DNA of 64,000 nucleotides from positions 2,666,001 through 2,730,000 of the forward strand of contig NZ_CP058988.1 of assembly GCF_019278565.1 (NCBI RefSeq). The letters run 5' to 3'. The DNA comes from Cellulophaga sp. HaHa_2_95. Its GTDB lineage: Bacteria > Bacteroidota > Bacteroidia > Flavobacteriales > Flavobacteriaceae. This document shows, one piece after another, positions 49,123-60,200 of this stretch; the first letter of the stretch is position 1, and every line of letters starts with the position of its first letter. The translations under genes and the position numbers were made by a program. The notes beneath the pieces were generated by a model. The model saw only the letters and a program-made list of their open reading frames with translations, searched no databases and was not told the DNA's origin.

Positions 49123-50037
49123 TTAGTTGGTTATTTCTGGTTCTAATTGGCTGCTCTCAGAACTTTTAAATTTTGCGTAATTAAACCCGCTTTTCCACCA
49201 AGCTGCCATTTTAGTTTTGTCAAAAATAAGTGAATTTGTAGTTAAAACAGTAGGAGTATAATAAAAGTTAATGATTGCATTATTATGCTTAGCCACATAC
49301 TTTCCTATTCTAATATTTTGGTGTTCGATACGATCTAACATAAAAGCAAACATATTGGTCAGTAAAGAGAACACATTTTTTGATGGCATACGGTTTAAAT
49401 GTGTCACTTCGGTTTGCAAAATTATAGCATCTACAATAGTTGCGCCTCTTTTTATAGCTTCTTCGATAGGAACCATGGTTCCTAAACCACCATCAGCATA
49501 TTCACAACCATCCTTTTTTACCAAGCTCATAAAAGGTGTGTAATTACAAGAAATCCATACCCATTCACAAAATTCATCATATGAAAAATCATTAATAGAT
49601 TTATACTCCACCTGATTAAGTGATAAGTTAGATACGGTTACTACAATATCTTTTGGACCGTTCTTAAGGGTATTAAACTCTTCTAGGGTAATCGTATTTT
49701 TTATAAGTTGCAATAGATTGTGGCTTTCTCCAAAAGTTTTACTTCCTCTATAAAAATTTTTGAGCACATTAAAATGATGTATACCAATAGTTTCTACCCC
49801 ATGTTTTTTATGAGTAGAAAAAGGGCAGTTACTAAAAATATCTTTCTGATGTACGGAGGTATAAATTTCTTTGATTTTGTCTATTTTATGTAAGCCTAAA
49901 TGTGATATCAAAAGACTTCCGGTAGAGGTGCCTAAGAATAAATCGTAATGTTGTAGTTCTTCTTCAATCAGATATTGCGCAACGCCACCTGCAAAGGCCC
50001 CTTTGCTCCCACCTCCTGAAATTACTAATGCTCTCAT
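49123..50037 (-). CDS. Patatin-like phospholipase, copy B
   Basis: 304 aa from the ATG at 50035-50037, which sits right at the M1 gene's stop (the frame extends upstream but is not family-like there). It has the same motifs as copy A (GGGSKGAFAGG, GTSTGS, DGGLG) and much shared sequence (SNLS, CNYTPFMSLVK versus CNYIPFMSLVK). The C-terminus carries a short acidic/Ser tail absent from copy A. Both probably act on related acyl lipids. Confidence 0.9.
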   Translation of the reverse strand: MRALVISGGGSKGAFAGGVAQYLIEEELQHYDLFLGTSTGSLLISHLGLHKIDKIKEIYTSVHQKDIFSNCPFSTHKKHGVETIGIHHFNVLKNFYRGSKTFGESHNLLQLIKNTITLEEFNTLKNGPKDIVVTVSNLSLNQVEYKSINDFSYDEFCEWVWISCNYTPFMSLVKKDGCEYADGGLGTMVPIEEAIKRGATIVDAIILQTEVTHLNRMPSKNVFSLLTNMFAFMLDRIEHQNIRIGKYVAKHNNAIINFYYTPTVLTTNSLIFDKTKMAAWWKSGFNYAKFKSSESSQLEPEITN

Positions 50038-50038
50038 A

Positions 50039-52129
50039 CTACTCCAGTTTACTAGTAAGATACAGTTTTTCTTTTTCATTTAGTTCAGGCAATAATGCAA
50101 TAATTCGATCTTTATAGGCTTCATCTTTTAGCAACTCATCAAATAAGGCTCTAGCAAATTTTTTAAACTGCCAACTATGATGGATACTGGCCTTTGCTAA
50201 ATCTCCTAAATTGGTATCTGTTAATCCAAAAGTTTGAAACAAATATTGAAAAGCTGCTTCACGTGTTTTAGGATCATATTGTTCTTGTGTGTAACTCCCT
50301 AGTTCATCAAAATAGTCTTTGGTTTTTAAGCTATTATAATCTTCGGTGACTAAGGCGAGTGTAAGCCATAATAATCTAACATTTTTATCAGAAAAACCAA
50401 TGATATCTTTTGTTTGGTCCAAATACGTTTTCCTTTGCTCAGGAAAGTTTAAAAAGAGGCGGTATAAACTGTTTTCAATAGTACTGTAGCTTTGATCTTC
50501 TAAGAGTGATTCAAAATCTGTCTGCAATTCTGAGGGAATTTGAATGGTTTTTAAACTTAATGCCTGCCGTAACATCAAATCATTTGAAGCTATAATCTTC
50601 TTCATAAAGTCTATGGAGAACAATTCTGCATATGTTAATATTAATCGCTTCTTAAATTCTATAGAATTAGATTCATCATAGGCATTTTCAATCAAAGATA
50701 ACTGAACTTTTTTATCAGCAACCTTATTTATTGATTCCTGTAGACTTATAAAATCGGAAATACTGGATGAATTATTTTTTAAATAATCAAATGCTACAGC
50801 CATTGGAAATTCTGTATCTCCTAGCCATATATCATCATAATCATTTAATGATTGCCCACTCGCTTTTTCTATTTCAACAAGAAAATCATTTATTTTTACA
50901 TTCTTAAATTTATATTTTTCTAGATAGTTCTGTATTCCCTTTTTAAATGAAGCGGTTCCTACTTCTTCTTTTAATAAGGCTAAAGCCCATGCTCCTTTTT
51001 CATAAAAAGTAAGACTGCTTGCTTTTGGATTTTTTAATGATTCTCCTTTTCCTTCTTTAGACTGTTGCGTTAAGGTTTCTGCAGTATCAAATAATTTCCA
51101 AAAATGATATTCAGATCCAAAAAGTTCTTTTTCTGCAAGTTGTGCGTAGTAGGTTGCAAAACCTTCTTGTAGCCAATGATGCTGACCATTAGCTTCTGTA
51201 ACAAGGTTTCCAAACCATTGGTGCGCTAATTCGTGTGCATTTATATTTATATAATTTTTATCAACAAAAGCAATGGAATCTATCATATACCCATCGGAAA
51301 AAATAGTCGTTGTTGTATTTTCCATTCCTGCATATAGAAAATCTTTAACAGGTACTTGTTTGTAATTTTGCCAAGGGTAATCCAATCCGATTTCACGTTC
51401 TAAAAAATCGAAAATTTCTTTAGAATAGCGATAGGTTGGTTCAAACTTTATACTGTCTTCAGGATAATAAAATAGCTCTAGAGGAACACCTCTATTACTG
51501 GCTACCGTTTTTTTGTCATATTTTGCAATAGCAAAAGCTAAGAGATAACTACTCATAGGCTGTTTCATATCATAGGACCAAGTAGTGATATCGTTTGCGT
51601 TTTTTTTGGCGTCAATTAATTTACCACTGGCAATTACCTGATACGTAGAATCAAAAGTGATTTCTGTATCAAATACTACTTTTTCATTCATATCATCAAA
51701 GCTAGGAAGCCAATGACTCGTATATTTTCCTTGCCCTTGTGTCCAAATTTGCTTGTTCTTACTGGCATCATCTTCCCAACCAATAAAATAAACCGTTTGT
51801 GTAGGTTGGACTTCATAAGAAAGATGTAGTGTCTGTGATTTTCCTTTCTTAAACCGTTTTTTTATAATAATATGTTTTTCATCATTAACATACTTAACTT
51901 TTTTACCATTAAGTTTTAGGGCTGTAAAATTGATGTTTTTAGCATCTAGAAAAATACTATCCACCGGTTTTAAGATATCAAAAGTGTAAGTTACGGTTCC
52001 ATTTACCTGCTTCTGCTCAGGAAAAACGGTTATGGAGAGGTCTCCAGAAATAAAATCTACCGATTTCTGTTCTTGAGCTGATAGCGTAATTGCAAGGAAA
52101 AGACAAAAACTTAAAAATAAATGACGCAT
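50039..52129 (-). CDS. M1 family metallopeptidase (aminopeptidase N-like), exported
   Basis: 696 aa with a signal peptide (MRHLFLSFCLFLAITLSAQ). The zinc site is intact: HELAHQWFGNLV with the third ligand in WLQEGFATYYA, and the exopeptidase motif GMENTTTT. A helical C-domain follows. It removes N-terminal residues from peptides in the periplasm. The two patatin genes follow without gap, one operon. It serves as an in-window reference for the degenerate M1 protein at 27601-30441. Confidence 0.93.
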   Translation of the reverse strand: MRHLFLSFCLFLAITLSAQEQKSVDFISGDLSITVFPEQKQVNGTVTYTFDILKPVDSIFLDAKNINFTALKLNGKKVKYVNDEKHIIIKKRFKKGKSQTLHLSYEVQPTQTVYFIGWEDDASKNKQIWTQGQGKYTSHWLPSFDDMNEKVVFDTEITFDSTYQVIASGKLIDAKKNANDITTWSYDMKQPMSSYLLAFAIAKYDKKTVASNRGVPLELFYYPEDSIKFEPTYRYSKEIFDFLEREIGLDYPWQNYKQVPVKDFLYAGMENTTTTIFSDGYMIDSIAFVDKNYININAHELAHQWFGNLVTEANGQHHWLQEGFATYYAQLAEKELFGSEYHFWKLFDTAETLTQQSKEGKGESLKNPKASSLTFYEKGAWALALLKEEVGTASFKKGIQNYLEKYKFKNVKINDFLVEIEKASGQSLNDYDDIWLGDTEFPMAVAFDYLKNNSSSISDFISLQESINKVADKKVQLSLIENAYDESNSIEFKKRLILTYAELFSIDFMKKIIASNDLMLRQALSLKTIQIPSELQTDFESLLEDQSYSTIENSLYRLFLNFPEQRKTYLDQTKDIIGFSDKNVRLLWLTLALVTEDYNSLKTKDYFDELGSYTQEQYDPKTREAAFQYLFQTFGLTDTNLGDLAKASIHHSWQFKKFARALFDELLKDEAYKDRIIALLPELNEKEKLYLTSKLE

Positions 52130-52209
52130 ATTTTAATAAAATTCAAAATGAATACCAAAATAAGCAATTTGGTTTTTGTTCCTTTGTTTCTAAGGAGTAT
52201 TTTAGTCGC

Positions 52210-54315
52210 ATGAATGCAAATTTTTTACAAACTCCCATTGCTTATTTAAAAGGTGTTGGTCCTAATAGGGCTAATAGTTTGCAGTCAGAGCTTGGCATTC
52301 AAACCTATCAAGATCTTATCAATCTATTTCCTCATCGCTATATTGATAAGACACAGTACTATAAAATTAAGCTATTACAGCAAAATTCTTCAGAGGTTCA
52401 GGTAGTTGGAAAAATTACCCATATTAAATCTGTAGCACAAAAAAAAGGGAACCGCTTAGTTGCAACCTTTATAGATGATACAGGGAAAATGGAATTGGTA
52501 TGGTTTAGAGGGCAGAAATGGATTCGTGAGAATTTGAAGATCAATGTACCCTATGTAGTTTTCGGAAAAACTAATTTTTACAATGGCACTTTTTCAATGC
52601 CACACCCAGAAATGGAATTACTTGTGGATCATGAAAAGGGTTTAAAGATATACATGCAACCCGTGTATCCTTCTACAGAGAAACTGACTAATAAAGGGAT
52701 TACCAATAGAGTACTAAGTAAGTTAATTCAGCAGATATTTGTAGAACTGAATGGTAAGTTTGCAGAAGCACTTTCGCCTAAAATTATAGAAGGGCTTCAT
52801 TTAATTTCTAAGAGTGAAGCGATGTTTAATATTCACTTCCCTAAAAATCAAGAACTTTTAGCCAAAGCTCAATTCCGATTAAAATTTGAAGAGCTTTTTT
52901 ATATTCAGTTGCAACTCATTGCTAAGAATATGTTGCATAAAAAGCGTATTAAAGGCTTTCCTTTTGACAAGGTAGGTACTATTTTTAATGATTTTTACAG
53001 CAACCATTTGCCATTTGATCTTACTAATGCACAAAAACGAGTTCTGAAAGAAATTCGGGCAGACTTAGGGAGCAATGCACAAATGAATAGGCTATTGCAA
53101 GGTGATGTTGGATCAGGTAAAACAATCGTTGCTTTAATGGCGATGTTATTAGCAATTGACAATGGATTTCAAGCCTGCTTGATGGCTCCTACAGAGATTT
53201 TAGCGAATCAACATTTTGTAGGTATCCAAGAACTGTTAGAAGGTGTAGGTATTACGGTTTCGCTATTAACAGGTTCCGTTAAAAAATCTTCTCGGAAAGT
53301 CATACACGAGCAGTTAGAAAGTGGGGAACTTCAAATTTTAATAGGCACCCATGCGCTCTTGGAGGATAAAGTGCAGTATAAAAATTTAGGCTTGGCCATT
53401 GTAGATGAACAGCACCGATTCGGTGTAGCACAGCGTTCTAAATTATGGCATAAAAATACGATACCACCACATGTCTTGGTAATGACAGCCACACCAATCC
53501 CTAGAACCTTGGCGATGAGTTTGTATGGCGATTTAGATATTTCTGTGATTGATGAATTACCTCCAGGAAGGAAACCTATAAAAACGGTGCATCGGTATGA
53601 TTCTAACCGATTAAAAGTGTTTCAGTTTATCCGGGATGAAATTAAAAAAGGTAGACAGATTTATATAGTCTATCCTTTAATCCAAGAGTCTGAAGCCTTG
53701 GATTATAAGGATTTAATGGATGGCTATGAAAGTATTGCACGAGATTTTCCACAGCCCGAATATCAGATTTCAATTGTACATGGGCAAATGAAACCTGTGG
53801 ATAAAGAATATGAAATGCAGCGTTTTGTAAAGGGTGAAACGCAAATAATGGTGGCGACAACAGTTATAGAAGTGGGCGTTAATGTGCCCAATGCTTCTGT
53901 GATGATTATAGAAAGTGCGGAACGCTTTGGATTATCGCAATTGCACCAATTACGCGGGCGTGTTGGCCGTGGAGCAGACCAAAGTTTTTGTATTCTGATG
54001 ACCAGTTTTAAACTATCTACCGAAGCAAAAACACGGTTGGAGACGATGGTCCGTACCAATGATGGTTTTGAAATTGCAGAAGTGGACTTAAAACTCCGTG
54101 GTCCTGGAGATTTAATGGGAACCCAGCAAAGTGGTATGCTAAATCTAAAGATTGCAGATATCGTCCGAGACAATGACATTCTAAAAACAGCCCGTTACTA
54201 TGCTTTACAACTTTTAAAAGACGACCCCACCCTCGCTAAAGATGAGAATGCAGTAATTAATTATACCTATGCACAATTAGTTACGCACAAGAATATTTGG
54301 AAGTATATTAGTTAA
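52210..54315 (+). CDS. recG: ATP-dependent DNA helicase RecG
   Basis: 701 aa from the ATG at 52210, which gives the family start NANFLQTPIAYLKGVGPNRA and the usual RecG length. The wedge/OB domain is followed by helicase motifs: Walker A LLQGDVGSGKTIVA, DEQH box VDEQHRFG, TATPIPRT, and LRGRVGRG. RecG reverses stalled forks and processes recombination intermediates. A purine stretch AAGGAG lies 13 nt before the ATG. The frame is open 40 codons further up, but that part is AT-rich noise. It is convergent with the surface-protein cluster, 6 bp away. Confidence 0.97.
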   Translation: MNANFLQTPIAYLKGVGPNRANSLQSELGIQTYQDLINLFPHRYIDKTQYYKIKLLQQNSSEVQVVGKITHIKSVAQKKGNRLVATFIDDTGKMELVWFRGQKWIRENLKINVPYVVFGKTNFYNGTFSMPHPEMELLVDHEKGLKIYMQPVYPSTEKLTNKGITNRVLSKLIQQIFVELNGKFAEALSPKIIEGLHLISKSEAMFNIHFPKNQELLAKAQFRLKFEELFYIQLQLIAKNMLHKKRIKGFPFDKVGTIFNDFYSNHLPFDLTNAQKRVLKEIRADLGSNAQMNRLLQGDVGSGKTIVALMAMLLAIDNGFQACLMAPTEILANQHFVGIQELLEGVGITVSLLTGSVKKSSRKVIHEQLESGELQILIGTHALLEDKVQYKNLGLAIVDEQHRFGVAQRSKLWHKNTIPPHVLVMTATPIPRTLAMSLYGDLDISVIDELPPGRKPIKTVHRYDSNRLKVFQFIRDEIKKGRQIYIVYPLIQESEALDYKDLMDGYESIARDFPQPEYQISIVHGQMKPVDKEYEMQRFVKGETQIMVATTVIEVGVNVPNASVMIIESAERFGLSQLHQLRGRVGRGADQSFCILMTSFKLSTEAKTRLETMVRTNDGFEIAEVDLKLRGPGDLMGTQQSGMLNLKIADIVRDNDILKTARYYALQLLKDDPTLAKDENAVINYTYAQLVTHKNIWKYIS

Positions 54316-54321
54316 TATAAT

Positions 54322-57012
54322 TTATAGATTAGGTGTTATGGAGCCATAATTATTATTAACCCCGACAAATGTACCTTGTAATACGTATGTATAGATTCCA
54401 GGAGGAATTAGATCAGTAGCTCCAGAAGAATTTTCATTAACTTCGGCTCCTATTTGATAACTCGCCACACCTTCAATATTAAAATAGATAGAAGAAGTTT
54501 CCACACCATTTGGGCCTGCTGTTCCACCAAAAGCATTTAATGTGAAGCCGACGGCACCATTTGATATTGTTAGAGTTCCTGTTACAAACTCTATTTCTCC
54601 ACTTCTTACTTCTTTTTCACTACTGAATATAGCGGTAGGCTCATTAATAATTACATTAATTGTCAACATTTCAGAATCACTTAAAACTGGAATTCCATTA
54701 TCGGTAACAGTCAAGGTAACCGTATATGTTCCCGCGGTTGTATAACTATGTGTTGGATTTATTAAGTTAGAAGTGGTTGTATCTCCAAAATCCCACATAT
54801 AAGTTAGATTGTGTCCATCAGGATCTGACGATGAATCGGCATAAAAATTTTCTATAGCACCTATAGTTGTAGTTGTTGGCCCTGAGGCAACTGCTACTGG
54901 TGCTTGGTTAGTCGGACCTGTAACAGTTACAGTAATTGATCCGCTAGCCATTCCTCCATTACCATCACTTATTTGGTATCCAATTTGATCCATTCCAACG
55001 AAATTTATATTTGGGCTATAACTGACCTGATTACCTGACATCGTTGCTGTACCGTTAAGAGGAAAGAGCTCAAGAGTAACCGTAAGCGTGTCCCCATCTG
55101 GATCAGAGTCGTTTACAATAACATTAAATAGATTGTTATTAGTTCCTTTTATGACTGAATAGTTATCTGCCACAGCTATTGGAGCTTGATTAGCAGGAGT
55201 ATTTACGGTTATAGTTATTGTCACCTCCGAACTTGACAAAGCTGGTGTTCCATCATCCGTAACTGTAAGCGTTACGTCATATGTTCCAACTGTAGTGAAG
55301 GTGTGAGCAGGATTGGCAGTTGTTGCTGTAGTTCCATCTCCAAAATCCCAAGCATAGGTTAATACATCGCCTGCATCTGGATCCGTTGAAGTATCTCCTG
55401 TAAATTGTACGTCTAAAGAAGCTTCTCCAGAAGTGATATCAGAGGTTGCTATTGCTGTTGGAGCTTGATTAATAGGAGCATTTACGGTTATGGTTATTAT
55501 AACCTCAGAACTTGACAACGCCGGTGTTCCATTATCTGTAACGGTAAGTGTCACGTCATAAGTTCCGGCTGTTGTAAAGGTGTGAGTAGGATTGGCAGTT
55601 GTAGCTGTGCTTCCATCTCCAAAATCCCAGGCATAGGTTATTACGTCTCCAGTATCTGGATCCGTTGAAGTATCTCCTGTAAACTGCACGGCTAAAGAAA
55701 CTTCTCCAGAAGTAATATCTGAAGTCCCTATAGCCGTTGGAGCTTGATTTGCATCTGTTACAATTATCGTGATTGTATCCGTACTGTTTAGAGCTGGAGT
55801 TCCATCATCGGTAACGGTAAGTGTTACCGTGTATGTTCCTGCGGTTGTGAAGCTATGAGAAGGGTTGGCCGTTGTAGCTGTGCTTCCGTCTCCAAAATCC
55901 CAGGCATAGGTTAATACGTCTCCAGTATCTGGATCCATTGAAGTATCTCCTGTAAACTGTACATCTAAAGAAGGAGCGCCAGAAGTTACATCTGAAGTTG
56001 CTATAGCTGTTGGAGATTGGTTTTCGGAAGGAACTGTTACGTTTACCGTATAACTTTGAATGGTTTGATCTTGAGCAGTAACGGTATAAATTACAGGATT
56101 TGTAAAGTCTTGACTTGTTTCTGATTCTGGCGAAATACTTGCTCCATTATGTATAATAACTGGTGACAATGTAGTTAAGTCAGTTCCTTCAGGAAGTTCT
56201 ATAGTAATATCTGTTCCAACTATGGTACCTTCTACTCCATTTACTATAAATGAAGTAATTTCTTTTTCGGTAGAAAGCTCATTAACTACTTCAAAGCTTA
56301 CGGTTTGAACTATTTCTTGTCCGTTTGAATCTTTCAATAAAAACTCTAAAGTTGTTTGTCCTAATTCTGTAGATACATAGGTTAAGACGTACGTTCCAGG
56401 TGTAATACTTACAAATTCGTTTAAGGTCTCATTTGCTCCACTTGGAGAAGAAGTTATAGTTCCTGTTCCTTGTGTAAAGGAATAATTACGTTCATAGGTA
56501 ACTCCTGTAGTGGTAGTTTCACTCCCTAGAGTGACGGTGATATCTTGTGATGTACCTAATAAAACTTGGCCGGAAGGACCTGTTGCCGTCCAAGTAACAG
56601 GAACATCACTAATAACATAAGATACAGTAACCTGCTCCTGAAAACCAAAAGTATCTTCTGCGGTAAAAGTGATCGAGTGATCGCCTATTTTTGTGGCTAT
56701 ATAATTCAGTGAGGCTGACAATGGACTCAAACCTATTTTATCTGCTTCGGCAATTGTATTTCCTGCTATATCTTGAAAATACCCTTCACCTGTATTAATT
56801 TTATAGGAATAAGTATACGCATATCCTTCTACAAGTTCTTCTGGAGTAACGGTAATAGAAGTAGAAAGAAGCGTATTAATAAAGCCATCTACTACATGTG
56901 TTTCTGAAATTTCAAATTCTACCTCTGTATAAAGACCAACCTCCTTGGTACAGGCTATAATTATAGTGAGGACTAAGCTTAGATATATCGCTAAAGTTTT
57001 GAACTTCTTCAT
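54322..57012 (-). CDS. Multi-domain PKD/DUF5018 surface lipoprotein (first of cluster)
   Basis: 896 aa from the ATG at 57010-57012 (an upstream TTG is poor). Lipoprotein signal ending LTIIIAC, mature start CTKEVGLYTEVEFE. Order: ~220-residue N-terminal region shared with the next gene, one DUF5018 repeat (~250-330), three near-identical PKD domains (each with WDFGDGSTATTANP and TGDTSTDPDTGD), one cadherin-like Ig domain (ADNYSVIKGTNNNL), a fourth PKD (WDFGDTTTSN), and a ~100-residue C-terminal part. No T9SS sorting tail is seen, so lipid anchoring is the likely attachment. It is probably a surface adhesin or glycan/protein-binding protein. Confidence 0.85.
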   Translation of the reverse strand: MKKFKTLAIYLSLVLTIIIACTKEVGLYTEVEFEISETHVVDGFINTLLSTSITVTPEELVEGYAYTYSYKINTGEGYFQDIAGNTIAEADKIGLSPLSASLNYIATKIGDHSITFTAEDTFGFQEQVTVSYVISDVPVTWTATGPSGQVLLGTSQDITVTLGSETTTTGVTYERNYSFTQGTGTITSSPSGANETLNEFVSITPGTYVLTYVSTELGQTTLEFLLKDSNGQEIVQTVSFEVVNELSTEKEITSFIVNGVEGTIVGTDITIELPEGTDLTTLSPVIIHNGASISPESETSQDFTNPVIYTVTAQDQTIQSYTVNVTVPSENQSPTAIATSDVTSGAPSLDVQFTGDTSMDPDTGDVLTYAWDFGDGSTATTANPSHSFTTAGTYTVTLTVTDDGTPALNSTDTITIIVTDANQAPTAIGTSDITSGEVSLAVQFTGDTSTDPDTGDVITYAWDFGDGSTATTANPTHTFTTAGTYDVTLTVTDNGTPALSSSEVIITITVNAPINQAPTAIATSDITSGEASLDVQFTGDTSTDPDAGDVLTYAWDFGDGTTATTANPAHTFTTVGTYDVTLTVTDDGTPALSSSEVTITITVNTPANQAPIAVADNYSVIKGTNNNLFNVIVNDSDPDGDTLTVTLELFPLNGTATMSGNQVSYSPNINFVGMDQIGYQISDGNGGMASGSITVTVTGPTNQAPVAVASGPTTTTIGAIENFYADSSSDPDGHNLTYMWDFGDTTTSNLINPTHSYTTAGTYTVTLTVTDNGIPVLSDSEMLTINVIINEPTAIFSSEKEVRSGEIEFVTGTLTISNGAVGFTLNAFGGTAGPNGVETSSIYFNIEGVASYQIGAEVNENSSGATDLIPPGIYTYVLQGTFVGVNNNYGSITPNL

Positions 57013-57220
57013 ACTCAATTTTTAAATTAAAGATTAATGCTCTATCTCAATTATCCTTCTTTTACACTTTATACATATAAAAAATACCTCGTATTCTAGC
57101 CAGCTAATTATTATACCCTGATAAACTTTAAATATCAGTCTTAATAATTTTATCGTTTCTAACTGAAATTCTAAGAGTTTAATATCTTTACTAGAACATC
57201 AATAGTAGCTTTAAAAAGTG

Positions 57221-57248
57221 TATTATTATTATTATTATTATTATTATT
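57221..57248. repeat. Trinucleotide repeat (TAT/ATA, 9.3 copies) at the 3' end of the large surface gene
   Basis: 28 bp of TAT repeat, on the minus strand AATAAT... . The stop codon of the 57244-61995 gene is the first TAA of this run, so in that frame the repeat is a ladder of stop codons. Confidence 0.9.
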
Positions 57249-60200
57249 GGGGCATTGCAATATTACGGTCCATACTGAAGCTAATAGCTGATGGTCCTCC
57301 TTGATTATTAAAAATATTAACATTGGAAGAACCAAACGAAAAATTAAATGTATCAAAATGATTTCCTTCAAAAGTTACAACACCAGAAGCAGGCATAATG
57401 AAAGAATCTGTATCACTTTCTAGAAATATTTCATCTTCTAAGCCATTCCAGCTCGTATTGATATTTAAACTACTCTCTACTATATTAACCCATGCACTAC
57501 CTTTTCCCACACCCTGTGTATCCAAATATACAGTTACTGTCGATCCAGCAGGTGCAGTATAAACACCCGTTGTTGGATCAAAAGTAATAGGTATACTAAC
57601 TGTAATATTAATTAAACCAGAATCAGTACCTCCATTTCCATCATTGATAGTATACGTAATTTGATCACTACCTGTAAAATCAGGATTTGGAGTATAAGTT
57701 ATTACTGTTCCTAAAATTGTTGCTTCTCCATTTGTGGGAGTTTCAATAGCTATCGTAAGTGGATTACCATCAGGATCTGAAATTTCACTAGCCAAATTAA
57801 TTGAATTATTAGTTGAATTGGTGTTTACAGTAAAATTAAAATTATTTGCTACAGGTATTTGATTGGGAATATTAACAGAAATTGTTATTGTAGCAGAATC
57901 AGTTCCTCCATTTCCATCACTTATGGTATAATTTAATTGATCATTACCTACAAAGTTAATTGTAGGCGTATAGTTAATAAGAGTCCCCGAGATTGTTGCT
58001 TCTCCATTAGCGGGAGTTCCAATAGTTACCGTAAGTGGATTACCATCACCATCTGATATTTCACTAGCAACATCAATTGAATTATTAGTTGAGTTACCTA
58101 CTACAGAATAATTAAAATCATTCGCAACAGGAACTTCATTAACAGCAGAAGGATTAACTGTAATTGATATTATTCCCGAATCAGTCCCTCCGTTTCCATC
58201 ATTAATAGTATATGTAATTTGGTCATTACCGGAATAACCTGTAGTTGGAGAGTAGGTAATTACGGTACCAGAAATAGCTGCGGTTCCATTTAAAGGAGAA
58301 CCGATGGTAACGGTAAGGGTATCGCCATCACCATCTGATATTTCATCAGCAACATCAATAGAATTATTACTTGAATCTTGTTCTGCAGAATAATTAAAAT
58401 CATTCGCAACAGGAACTTCATTGACAGCAGAAGGATTAACTGTAATTGATATTATTCCCGAATCAGTTCCTCCATTTCCATCATTAATAGTATATGTAAT
58501 TTGATCATTACCGGAATAACCTGTAGTTGGAGAGTACGTAATTACGGTACCAGAAATAGCCGCGCTTCCGTTTAAAGGAGAACCAATGGTAACTGTAAGT
58601 GTATCGCCATCACCGTCTGAAATTTCACTAGCAACATCAATAGAATTATTACTTGAATCTTGTTCTGCAGAATAATTAAAATCATTCGCAACAGGAACTT
58701 CATTGACAGCAGCAGGATTAACTGTAATTGATATTATTCCCGAATCAGTTCCTCCATTTCCATCATTAATAGTATATGTAATTTGATCATTACCGGAATA
58801 ACCTGTAGTTGGAGAGTAAGTAACTATGGTACCAGAAATAGCCGCGCTTCCGTTTAAAGGAGAACCAATGGTAACTGTAAGTGTATCGCCATCACCGTCT
58901 GAAATTTCACTAGCAACATCAATAGAATTATTATTTGAATCTTGTTCTGCAGAATAATTAAAATCATTCGCAACAGGAAGTTCGTTTACAGCAATCACAG
59001 TAACGGCATATATTTTAGTACTTGCATCAGCTGCGGTAACTGTATAATCAACAGGACTTGTAAAATCTTGAACTACACCTGAAGCAGGGTTGATAGAAGC
59101 TCCAGTATGTGTAATAGATGGCGAGAGTGCGGTAACATCAGTTCCCGCAGGAAGTGTAATCGTAAATGCTGTTGCAGGATTGTTCACCGTTTCTCCATCA
59201 ATAGTAAATGATGTAATGTCCTTATCACTGCTAAGGGCTGGAGCTAAACTCACTGTAATCGTATACACTTGCGTAGTTCCATCAGCAGCGGTAACCGTAT
59301 AATCAACAGGACTTGTAAAATCTTGTGCTACACTTGAAGCAGGATTGATTGAGTTTCCTTCATGTACTATAGTGGGACTTAATGCCGCAACATCAGTTCC
59401 CGCAGGAAGGGTAATGGTAAATGCTGTTGCAGGATTGTTTACCGTTTCTCCATCAATACTAAATGATGTAATGTCCTTATCACTGCTAAGGGCTGGAGCT
59501 AAACTCACTGTAATTGTATACACTTGCGCAGTTCCATCAGCAGCGGTAACTGTATACTCAACAGGACTTGTAAAATCTTGCGCTACACCTGAAGCAGGAT
59601 TGATAGAAGCTCCAGTATGTATAATAGATGGCGAAAGTGCGGTAACATCAGTTCCTGCGGGAAGTGTAATCGTAAATGCTGTTGCAGGATTGTTTACCGT
59701 TTCTCCATCAATACTAAATGATGTAATGTCCTTATCACTGTTAAGGGCTGGAGCTAAACTCACTGTAATCGTATACACTTGCGTAGTTCCATCAGCAGCG
59801 GTAACCGTATAATCAACAGGACTTGTAAAATCTTGAACTACACCTGAAGCAGGATTGATAGAAGCTCCAGTATGTATAATAGATGGCGAAAGTGCAGTAA
59901 CATCAGTTCCTGCAGGAAGGGTAATGGTAAATGCTGTTGCAGGATTGTTCACCGTTTCTCCATCAATAGTAAATGATGTAATGTCCTTATCACTGCTAAG
60001 GGCTGGAGCTAAACTCACTGTAATTGTATACACTTGCGCAGTTCCATCAGCAGCGGTAACCGTATACTCAACAGGACTTGTAAAATCTTGTGTTACACCT
60101 GAAGCAGGACTGATTGAGTTTCCTTCATGTACTATGGTGGGTCTTAATGCAGTAACATCAGTTCCCGCAGGAAGTGTAATCGTAAATGCTGTTGCAGGAT

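Noticed and set aside
52090..52209. 40-codon N-terminal extension of RecG
   Set aside because: It lies in the divergent intergenic region and partly overlaps the M1 gene; RecG family proteins start at the ATG at 52210.
57013..57220. Possible small RNA or regulatory element between the first two surface genes
   Set aside because: Only weak 6-bp stems and no promoter/terminator pair were found; nothing firm can be named there.
57171..57371. Minus-strand frame with a poly-Asn run
   Set aside because: It comes from reading the trinucleotide repeat in another frame of the giant lipoprotein gene's end; no start or domain support.
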